NCBI GenBank assembly: GCA_024741835.1
Contig: JAENRP010000676.1
Location: 1-10,883 of the forward strand
From: Diplocarpon mali
Lineage: Eukaryota > Ascomycota > Leotiomycetes > Helotiales > Drepanopezizaceae
Direction: 5' to 3'
Length of the DNA stretch: 10,883 nucleotides
Positions 1 to 7,512 of the stretch are shown here, piece after piece (position 1 is the stretch's first letter; every line of letters begins with the position of its first letter). The position numbers and the translations under genes were made by a program. Under the pieces are notes generated by a model. That model made no database searches. It worked only from the letters and a program-made list of their open reading frames with translations, and was not told the DNA's origin.

Positions 1-190
1 ATATATATCCCCTTTCTCTTCTCTCCTTCCTTCCCTCTTTACTAATTTAGCTATTAGTCCTTATATTTATAAAAGGACTAGTATTCTCGACCTATAAGAG
101 TCTTGTATTCTTTGCTAATAGTAGTAGGGGCCGCTACTTAAGTTGGTTAAGGCATATATAGAGACTTAGAAGAAAAGGAGTTATATAATA

Positions 191-293
191 GTCATATAAC
201 AGTTAAAGAGTTATAAGATAGAGAGTCGAAGGAGGAATCATATGATATAAGTCATATAACAAAGTCATATAATCGGCTAAGGGTCGAAGGAGG
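191..293. repeat. Short direct repeats (gtcatataac and gtcgaaggagg)
   Basis: gtcatataac occurs at 191-200 and 251-260, with the variant gtcatataat at 264-273. gtcgaaggagg occurs at 225-235 and 283-293. The two motifs recur about 58-60 bp apart, so the stretch looks like an imperfect tandem duplication. gtcatataac could be a mutated form of a gtcacgtgac palindrome: a cacgtg/tatatg pair is seen side by side in the repeat array at 7406-7487. That derivation is an inference. Confidence 0.5.
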
Positions 294-301
294 TATAAAT
301 A
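294..301 (+). promoter_or_regulatory. TATA-like box (tataaata)
   Basis: tataaata follows directly after the second gtcgaaggagg repeat and is followed by ggactactg. This is how a promoter inside a fungal LTR or other element end can look. In such AT-rich DNA a TATA match is weak evidence, and no transcript start or downstream plus-strand gene supports it. Confidence 0.2.
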
Positions 302-316
302 GGACTACTGTTATAC

Positions 317-1432
317 TTAAAGACAGCGCGTAATGCTAACCACCTATTCTACCTCTAACTAGTGAATTGTCCTAGTTCTTATCTTCAAAGAGCCTGCTTA
401 TAGTGCTTCCTCCCTTTTGTCTTTAGTCTTCACGTAGGCCTATTCTTGTATTATTCCTGCTCCATCTTATAGTATTATAGGTACCTCCGGCTTAAGGATA
501 TCCGCCTTATATGCTGATTCCACTTATAGGCCGGGCCTACGAGTCAAATTCTCCTTATTAGTTATTCCTACTAAGGGTAGTAGCATTTTTAAGATAATAG
601 GGATAATAAACTCCTATCTCTCTATCTTATTATTAAAGTAATTTATAGTATACTCGGCGAGATAAGTCATCTTTTCTTTTATAATAAGTAAACTATATTA
701 CGACTATTGGAGGCCAAGTGTATTTAGAACAGTTTAGTCGGGAAGTATAAAATTATTATACTATAAGGGTTCGTCTTTTATAGTCTAAATAGTAGAGTAT
801 ATAATAGTGCTTAAGAACCTAATAAATTTTCTGCCTCTAATGCTATTTTCCTATAGCTTTTTCATACCCTCTTAGGTAGTGAAATGATTTAATACTTATA
901 TAGCCTTTACTATAGGTTGGTATATTTTAAAGATTTTGCTAAGCCCCTGCAGGGCGTTGTTAGTAGTAATATCGGTTATAAAGTAGGTTTAGAAAAGCGT
1001 ACTATAAATACTATTTATAAACTATAATAATCTTTTCATACACTTATTCTTTTTATCTCGATTTTTCCGAAATAAATCTATTGAATTAGTATACCTTTAA
1101 TATTCCTATAGAAATTTTTCACAATCGATCCCTTTTGTCTTAAGCTTATTCTTAAGAAAATCATTAAAGCCTAAAAATCCTTCTTCTATAGTAGAAATTC
1201 TATAGTTCAATACTTCTATAGATAAGTTTAGGAATACTTACTATTCTATTTTACCTAACGTTCTATAAGTAGTTACTATATCTTTTAATAATCTTAAAGC
1301 TTTTCCGTCTTATGAAAAGTTACCCTTTAATATTAATTCATTATTAGTAGTGTTTAGGGGTTTGCTGCCTAAAGCTATAACTGACATATTCTTCTTAGGT
1401 ATGGCTTTCTTACTTGAGCTCAGTGGTGCCAT
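317..1432 (-). pseudogene. ORF B: stop-filled transposon ORF, paralogue of ORF A, function unknown
   Basis: The minus-strand frame opens with ATG at 1432-1430 (MAPLSSSKKAIPKKN) and stays aligned for about 370 codons, broken only by TAA/TAG. I do not recognise a domain. It is clearly homologous to ORF A. Codons 38-65 (NFS-stop-DGKALRLLK, then TLGKIE and two stops) match ORF A codons 23-50 without a gap. A 33-codon block from codon 237 (NTLGL...YSLLIIKEK...YFNNK) matches ORF A codon 221 onward, also without a gap. A gag-like role in a retroelement is possible but unproven. The 23-bp repeat lies at codons 297-304 and reads TRRPGL-stop-V. The sequence upstream of the ATG is pyrimidine-rich on the coding strand, as in many fungal leaders. 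The end is uncertain because Gln-derived stops hide the true one; 317 is the last plausible position. No catalytic or metal-binding motif was seen. Confidence 0.6.
522..544 (-). repeat. 23-bp quasi-palindromic repeat in ORF B
   Basis: On the plus strand it runs acttatagg...cctacgagt. Folding pairs 10 of 11 positions (one G-T wobble), with the single mismatch an A-C as expected after C-to-T or G-to-A change. On the coding strand it starts exactly on a codon and reads Thr-Arg-Arg-Pro-Gly-Leu-stop-Val. Confidence 0.75.
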
Positions 1433-1920
1433 AATGAATTATTTAATAAGAAGGGTAGTTCTAAACAAAGAGATAATTATTTAAGAAAGATTAATAATAT
1501 AGAGGGCTTATATTAGAAAAGATTGATAACAAAAGACAATAGTAGTAGTACTAGTATTATAGGTCTAATAGGGTTATAGAAGAAGTAAAAAAAGTAAAAT
1601 CGTAGTGTAGGGAAAGGCTTATTTATAGAGTTTTGGAATCGCGCTAGTGCACAAAGGAAAAGTAGGCATAAAGAGGCTAGAGGTAGGAATAAAAGTAGGG
1701 TGTAACGTATATAAGGACCTATAATTAGTAAATGATAATTATCAAAGGTAAGGATAATATTTTAAAGGTAAGCGTTAGAAAGTTGCATATAAAGGAAATA
1801 ATCAAAGGATAGATTATATAAAGAATGAAGTAGAGTAAAGAATATATATAGAATAGAATAATAAATAGAGAATAATAAAGTGCTAGTATATAAGAAGTAG
1901 ATAATCTTAAAAAAAAGATT
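1433..1920. other. Non-coding spacer between ORF A and ORF B
   Basis: No frame here resembles a protein. The plus strand is purine-rich, so the strand leading into ORF B is pyrimidine-rich, like a fungal promoter or 5' leader. No long terminal repeat, inverted repeat or target-site duplication was identified. It may hold the true 3' end of ORF A and the leader of ORF B, and possibly the junction of two insertions. Confidence 0.5.
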
Positions 1921-2170
1921 CAATTCGAATTCGTAAGTTCTTTAAATGGTATTCTTTAAGGGTAATAGGCTAGATTCTCTAGATTGCTTAACTTAATTGT
2001 CAGTTCTATTATTACTTTAGAGTCTTCTTCTCTTGCGTTAGTTTTCACTTCTTAGCGATTTTTCAGCTTTAAGGACCTCTTTTAAAGGATCTTCTATTAG
2101 TACCCTTAGATTTAATAGCCGAAGTTCATCCGAACTATCTTATAGGCTAAAGCTAGCTAAGTCCAACCTT

Positions 2171-2193
2171 ACTTATAGGCTAGGCTTGCAAGT
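2171..2193 (-). repeat. 23-bp quasi-palindromic repeat in ORF A (C-terminal copy)
   Basis: Plus strand acttataggc...ttgcaagt, exactly 23 bp between ACT and AGT. The arms pair imperfectly, with several wobble pairs. On the coding strand it begins on codon 1040 and reads Thr-Cys-Lys-Pro-Ser-Leu-stop-Val, the same frame as all other coding copies. Confidence 0.7.
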
Positions 2194-3055
2194 CAGTCTT
2201 GGCGTTTCTAAGCTTAAGGGTAAAAATAGGGAATTGGTTCTTAAATTAGGGTCTGGCACTATGCTAGTATTATAGCTTATCTCTTTTCCGAATTTTTTTA
2301 TAATAATATCTTTATTAATTAGTATATTAGGCTCTTAAATAGCATTTATTTCATTATATTATTCTTAAGACTTAAGTCTATAAAGAAGCGACTTAATATT
2401 TATAACATTCTTTTAAGTATTAATAAGGGCGTTAAAGAGTTTTTGATTATATTTTGCAAAGTGGATTTTCAATTCGTCTTTATTAAGAAGAAACAACTTT
2501 TATACTTCAATTATAATTAAGGGGTCTGTTTAAGAGCGTCGACTAATAATAGCTTTAAAGAGGCTGCTGCAGTTCTTAAGATAAAAAGCTACTTTAAAAG
2601 GTGCAATACTTCTACTTACGTTAATCTATTAAAGTATTAGAGGTTGCTTTAAAATAGAGATTAAAAAGATAAGATTAGAGATTTGAGTCTCATTTTCCAA
2701 AGTGTTCTTATTATAAATAGCTATATAGTTATTATAAAAGGCTATAAAACTACTAGTTCTATAAGAATTGTCTAAAAGCATTTTAAGAAGATATCCCTAT
2801 TTTATTATTACTATAATTGGATTACTATTATTAGTAATAGGTCGCAAGATCTCCTTTCGTTTTATTTTTATAGTTATTTAAATTAGTTGAGATTTTGAAT
2901 TAAGTGCTTAAGAAGTCTATCGACTTATCTTCTTTATAGATAGAGTAAGTTTCACATTCGATTAAAAGCCGATTTACCTATTAAGGCTTCTTAAAGTAGG
3001 GCCTTATTCGATCAGTAGAATCTGATAATCTAAGACTCGCTTATTAGTAAAATTG

Positions 3056-3078
3056 ACTCGCGGTCTAGGACCGCAAGT
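3056..3078 (-). repeat. 23-bp quasi-palindromic repeat in ORF A (central copy)
   Basis: Plus strand actcgcggtc, a short centre, then ggaccgcaagt. This is one of the best-preserved palindromes in the window: 10 of 11 positions pair, with one C-A mismatch and one wobble at the centre. It is strikingly GC-rich against its surroundings. Coding-strand reading is Thr-Cys-Gly-Pro-Arg-Pro-Arg-Val, starting at codon 745, with no stop. Confidence 0.78.
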
Positions 3079-4441
3079 GATAATCGGATTTTCTTTATCA
3101 ATAGCACTTGCATCTCTTTTTATTAAAACAACTTAATTATAAAGACTAAGGCCAATTAATTAAGGAGGTTTAGAATAAGTAATAAGCTAATAGGCCCCTT
3201 TACTTTTTACTATTATAGCTAAGAGGTAGAGTCTATAGTGCATTTAAAGGACTTATTAAGTGAGATTGAATATTATATTATAAAGAAAATAAGAAGGTAT
3301 AGAGGTCGCGTTATCTATAGGATAGAAGTGATAAAGGTATATCTCTACTTCTTATCTTATAATAAAGAGGAATATACTTATAAAAGTACTATTATTAGTA
3401 GTAAAATTATCGGTTAAGAAGTGGTATCTAAAGGGTTTAGGCATTACAATTGACCCTTTTTCTTCTATTTCCTCTTACTATTTATTATTTAATAATATTA
3501 AAAAGAAGGAATTGTTCCATTTAATCGGCTTTAACGCCCTTAAGGCTTTAGGATCAGCCTTGAATTTTATAGCACTTAGAGATGCCTCTATTACTAATAG
3601 GTTAGATTTGCATATCCTTAAAGAGACGAAGAATTGATTATTAAGGTAGATTAGAAAAAGATTAATATCTTCTATTATATAAAAAAGTCTTAAGTATTTA
3701 AAAGTTTTATTAATATTAAATCCTTTATAATTAAGACTATAGTAAATTAAAAAAGAGCGAATATAAAGGTCGTAAAGTCTTCTCCTTTTGATTCTTATAT
3801 TAAGAAGATACTATCGAAACTGAGTTTTTATTATAAAGGATACTTAAATATTATATTATTCTTTAAGCTTAAGGTTAAGAATAACCAATTAAGGCATATT
3901 ACTATAATTACAAATGTTTTAATTAATAGATTCCTTTTTATATTCTCTTTCTTATAAGATAAAATAGTCTCGCTTAGCATCTAAGAGATTAGGTTCTTAA
4001 CTTTTATAATTATTAAAGAATTGAATAATATCCGCAAGGGCGAATTCGTCTAGGATAAGCTATTAAATCTATCTAATAGCTTTTCTAATTATCTTTAAAG
4101 TAGTAGGGATAAGGTCTTTCCTTATATTATTATTTTTAAAATAGTTATATATAAATATAAAGAAATTAAGAACTAGCTCCTTTAAGTTATTAAGGAAGGA
4201 ATCTAAATAAGTGCGTAATCCTTTAGTTTTAAATTGCAAATCAATTAAGGTAGCTATCGAACGATCTATCCTTTTTAAAGGTCGAATTAAAATAGGTCGT
4301 CTAGCTAAAGGAGAGTCCTTTAAAGATTCCGAAAATTCTAAAGAGGCTGCGCTAAGCGTTTAAGTAATTTGTTCGATAGCGGTTTCTAGAATTATTTTAA
4401 TAAGAGGTAGGTTAAGTCTAGTTTTAAAATTCTTACTTCTA

Positions 4442-4464
4442 ACTCCTAGTCTAAGACTGCGAGT
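4442..4464 (-). repeat. 23-bp quasi-palindromic repeat in ORF A (N-terminal copy)
   Basis: Plus strand actcctagtc...gactgcgagt. Ten of 11 positions pair, with one wobble and a single C-C mismatch. Its asymmetric half is inverted compared with most other copies, yet the coding strand still reads in the Thr-first frame (Thr-Arg-Ser-Leu-Arg-Leu-Gly-Val, codon 283). It lies 29 codons after a block shared with ORF B; the ORF B copy lies 27 codons after the same block. Confidence 0.72.
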
Positions 4465-5310
4465 TAAATTATATAGTTTAGCACTTATTATATCTTAAAG
4501 CTAAGAAGCGAATTTTAAAGTAGGCTTAATTATAAATAACCAATTCCCTTCTTTATTATTAAAGAAATCTTATTTAAACCTTAGTATAGGAGTTTAGTTC
4601 TCTTTTAAAATAAGCAAACTATAAGTAAAAGCGCAAAGCCCTAGTATATTAATAATAGTACTATTAAGTAGGGTAATATCTATAGTCTAATTTGATCTTT
4701 TTATAGCTTTATTAACTGTTATAAGTACTGTATTAAATAGGCTTATAAATCTGCAATTGCGAATTCGATTGCCTTAGAATTTTACTACTCCTTTTTAAAT
4801 AATAAAGAAATTGAGAATCTAAATAGCTTTAGCAATAGGAGTGTTTTCCTTGAGAATTTTTAATAATACTCGCCTTTTATTATTAGAATCAATATTTATT
4901 AAGAAGCGCGAACGAAATAGAAGTCCTCTTTTATTAGTAGCTGAATTATCTAGTTATCGAATAGATTCTTCCTTTTTATCTTAGTCCGTTTTAAAAGCGT
5001 CGGCTAAGGTTATATATTAATCTGTATTAGCTAAGAATTCCTTTTTAAAGATTCCCTTTAGTCTTAATTCTTTAATTAAGAAGTCGTTAAATTGGAGAAT
5101 TCTAAGGGCTACTTAGGTTAAAAGGTTATTAATAGCATTCGCGTAAGCTAAAAGGAGTTTTTATTACTCTATATCTCCTAAAGCTATATAGGTCGATTTA
5201 AAGCTCTCTAATAATATAATAGCTCTGCTATCCCAAGAGAAGTTTATAACTAATATTTGTTTATCTCTTATTATAGTAGATAAAACCGTTTATAAGTTCT
5301 TTAAAGGCAT

Positions 5311-5610
5311 ATTACTTATAAAAGATAGGGAATATGAATAAGAGAGTTTAATAAGGTATAAGAATTAAAAGGGTATATAAGCTGCAATAGGTTTATTATA
5401 TATATATTAAGGAAATTGGACTTTTTATTTATTATTTAAGGAAAGTAATAGGAATGCTATAATTAAAGGCCTATATTAAGAATGTAAAATAAGTTAAGGC
5501 AGGTAAGAATTTAAAGTAATCTTAAAAGATCCATATCTTAAATAATAAAGGAGGCGACCTTACTAAAAATATAAAAATAAGGATTAAGGGAAGGTAGGAT
5601 AATTAATAGG
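5311..5610. other. Spacer between Ty3 integrase and ORF A
   Basis: No protein-like frame. The plus strand near 5311-5400 is purine-rich. aaggaggcgacc at 5548-5559 resembles the aaggagg motifs near 229, 288 and 7063, which may mark element ends, but no LTR boundaries or target-site duplication could be set. The stretch could hold a degraded LTR of the Ty3 element. Confidence 0.4.
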
Positions 5611-7020
5611 CTAAGAAATCGTTTAATATTCCCGTTTGCGTTCTTCGGATATTTTAAGAATAATAACTTAAAGTTGCAATTAGTTAGGTATTTTAATATT
5701 CTTTACTCGCAGGACCGGCTTATAAGTTAAGTTGGAAAAATCTTAGTCTTTATCTAAGGGTTTAAAATTGCTTATATTGCTATTGGTTCTTGCAAAAGAT
5801 TCAAAGGTTATATTAATTTCTAATTCGTCTTTTAAAGGGAATAAGGTCTAGTTGTATTAATAAAAGCGCTTTAGTTGGTTAGCTGCAAAGGTTCCTTTAA
5901 TATCGACTCTATTAAGTTCCTAAAGAGAATAGTATCCCTTTTCTTTTTACTTAAATTTAACCTTAAATAGGCTAAGCTATTAATAGTTAAGTTTAGTATC
6001 TATTAATATATTAATACTTTTTATAATATTATAAACTAGGATAAGATTATCTTTTTAAATAGGGTAAGTCTTAAGTACTTTAAAAGCAGCCTACGCTTCC
6101 TTAGCTTTTTCCTAATATTATTTCTTTTATAAAATGATCTCTTTTATATCTTTATCTTAAAGCTTAAGTTATTAGCATCTTATTGCAAGTAAATTGGAAC
6201 GGTTTTAAATTTGACTATAATTGAATAATCTCTAAATAAGCTATCGAGATTTAAAAGGGAGCTATGCCTCTCTACTATAAATAAGGAAGAATAGTATAAC
6301 TCTAGTTAGTTTATAAATTATCATTCGATAAGTAAAGAGTATTTTATAAAAGCGTTTTATCTAATCCTTAAATCCTTTATAAGTAACTTTAAATAGACTA
6401 TTAAGAATATTATAGTATCCTTATTCTACTATTCTATTAGCTTTCGAGTTATACGCTAAGATTTAAACCCGCTTAATGCTATATTTTCGTAAGAAAGCTT
6501 TAACCACTCTTTTATTTTCAAGGCCTTTATTAATAGTTAGTCTTTTAAAAAGTCTATAGCAATAGACTATATCTTCTTAAAGGAACTTTATAATAAATTT
6601 AAAGTTAGCAGATCTCAAAGGTTGTCCTTTAAGCTATCCTAATAGGTCTTCCTTTATTAAAATAAAATATATTATCCTATTCTTAGTAGTTAGTACCTAT
6701 ATAATATTAAGGCTAACTTTATAAAAAAGGCCTAATATCTAAGTTAGGAATAAGGGATTCTCCTTATAACTAGGTTTTCATTTCTAATAGGAGATGCAGC
6801 TTTTTATAAAAGCTTTACAATCCTTAAAAGAACCTTTCTAAAAGAATTTTCTTAAAAGCCAATAGTAAGTAGACTCAGCTCTTTAGTAGCCTATCTCCTT
6901 ATAAATATCTTAAATAGCCCTAGCTTACAGTTTATTATTATTTAAATAGAGTTATATAGGAAATGAGTTATCGCTCCTTTTAAATAACCGCCTTCTTTAT
7001 ACTAAATAAATCAGAGCTTT
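5611..7020 (-). pseudogene. Ty3/gypsy polyprotein fragment: integrase zinc finger, core and C-terminal region
   Basis: One minus-strand frame encodes a fungal Ty3/gypsy-type integrase, which inserts retroelement cDNA into chromosomes. The zinc-binding region (DIYKEIGY...KSCISY) corresponds to the HHCC finger. Both His positions (6903-6901, 6888-6886) are now Tyr, and one Cys (6789-6787) is Tyr. In the catalytic core the first Asp is Asn (6708-6706) and the second is Asn (6531-6529, in LTINKGLEN). The Glu is kept (6426-6424, IVE before a stop). The C-terminal part matches the family's YSREAWLPFKSR and LNYxxLSLFKVK segments (x = stops). Many TAA/TAG stand for Gln or Trp. No RT or RNase H is found upstream of 7020, so the element is 5'-truncated or interrupted there. 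A 23-bp repeat lies near the C-terminus. The stop position is approximate. Confidence 0.85.
5705..5727 (-). repeat. 23-bp quasi-palindromic repeat in Ty3 integrase C-terminal region
   Basis: Plus strand actcgcagga...cttataagt, 23 bp. About 8 of 11 positions pair, and two of the three mismatches are C-A. On the coding strand it is in the Thr-first frame (Thr-Tyr-Lys-Pro-Val-Leu-Arg-Val), just after DFSNL in the tail of the integrase protein. This puts the repeat in a third, unrelated element protein. Confidence 0.72.
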
Positions 7021-7363
7021 AGCTTTAAACTATTGAGCTTAAGTGAGTCGGCGCAATAGGTAAAGGAGGCTTCTAGAGGTCGATGGTCGATATATTAGTA
7101 AGAGTTAGAGAAGGAAGGTTACCCCTTTCTTCCCTATAGCTATATACGTATCAATATCCTATTGACTAAGCAGTAGGGTTATATAATAATACATTAGAGT
7201 GATAGCTATATTACCTATCTCAATACCCTTACTTAGACCTTACTCCGATTGACCTATAGTCGGGAAAACAACAACTATCCTTTTGCGCTAATCTAACTCT
7301 TAAGTATCTCTTTAAATTAAAAACAATCAATTAATAGTAACCTCTATTGAAGTCACTAACTCT
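7021..7363. other. Inter-element region, probable end of the copia element
   Basis: No protein frame is convincing: the Ty3 frame stops resembling integrase above 7020, and the copia frame has already lost RNase H similarity. The stretch keeps more CpA than its surroundings (for example aaaacaacaac at 7265-7275), so it may be less mutated or of different origin. It contains aaggagg at 7063-7069 and an LTR candidate described separately. Confidence 0.45.
7084..7273 (-). repeat. Possible 3' LTR of the copia element
   Basis: Read on the minus strand, the stretch starts TGTTGTTTTCCC and ends CGACCA, giving TG...CA termini about 190 bp apart. Just before it is a purine-rich run (gcgcaaaaggatag) where a polypurine tract would be, and inside it ttatataaccc could be a promoter TATA. 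The second LTR would be outside the window, so the repeat cannot be confirmed and the ends are guesses. Confidence 0.28.
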
Positions 7364-7512
7364 ACTCGTAGGGTAGGACTAGGAGTCAAATTTCTTAAAA
7401 GCGTTCCTTTATAAGACTATATGACTTGACTTATGGTCTGGGCCTAGGAGTCGATCTAAAAACTTTCCTCTATAAGACCACGTGACCTAACTCGCAGGGC
7501 GGGCCCAGGAGT
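7364..7512 (-). repeat. Three-copy array of the 23-bp repeat at the copia 3' end
   Basis: Copies lie at 7364-7386, 7429-7451 and 7490-7512, each exactly 23 bp, spaced 65 and 61 bp. The spacer is also repeated: 7406-7426 and 7467-7487 are 21-bp homologues differing at five positions, all C/T or G/A transitions, including cacgtg versus tatatg. Unlike the array at 10348-10769, the spacing is not whole codons. Only the middle copy is in the Thr-first frame of the copia polyprotein. The array begins just where RNase H similarity ends. Confidence 0.72.

Larger units (their letters stand above)
1..316. other. Left flank without a recognised gene
   Basis: No protein-like frame is visible. The first 50 bases are pyrimidine-rich. 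An 8-bp inverted repeat (tagtcctt at 55-62, aaggacta at 73-80) could form a hairpin with a 10-base loop. At 130-153 a stretch containing ttaagttggttaaggc resembles the A-box/D-arm of a tRNA-type Pol III gene, but no convincing B-box follows at tRNA distance. The rest holds short direct repeats and a TATA-like site. It may be an LTR or the downstream flank of ORF B, but no termini were identified. Confidence 0.5.
1921..5310 (-). pseudogene. ORF A: about 1130-codon stop-filled transposon ORF, function unknown
   Basis: The frame opens with ATG at 5310-5308 (MPLKNL-stop-TVLST), with an in-frame stop about 23 codons upstream, and continues to about 1921 with no frameshift detected. It is interrupted only by TAA/TAG where Gln or Trp fits. 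The N-terminal ~300 codons are homologous to ORF B (for example NFSWDS...ALGDIE plus two stops; NILGL...YSLLILKEN...FFNNK). The remaining ~800 codons contain compact segments such as GSIVMPKPFRYHFLTDNF (around codon 630) but no polymerase, integrase, protease or zinc-knuckle motif I can name. The C-terminal part is charged (EKSLRSEN, RKRRRL). Three 23-bp repeats sit in frame at codons 283, 745 and 1040. It is in the same frame as the Ty3 integrase upstream, 300 bp away, so it could be an extra 3' ORF of that element or a separate insertion. The end is approximate. Confidence 0.6.

Noticed and set aside
3020..3050. A further copy of the 23-bp repeat next to 3056 (taagactcgctt)
   Set aside because: It shares a few bases (gactcgc) but lacks the ACT-(17)-AGT layout.
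1921..5310. ORF A as a functional giant protein using reassigned stop codons (TAA/TAG as Gln)
   Set aside because: The same stops occur in retroelement proteins whose catalytic residues are also destroyed, and the base bias points to mutation rather than a variant genetic code.
1921..5310. A LINE-type or Ty3 reverse transcriptase hidden in ORF A
   Set aside because: I looked for a YxDD box and neighbouring RT blocks in the tracked frame and found none; the length alone is not evidence.
7021..7363. Continuation of the copia polyprotein (integrase-to-RNase H frame) through this stretch
   Set aside because: The frame gives dense stops not explained by Gln/Trp positions and no RNase H C-terminal motif, so it was left non-coding.
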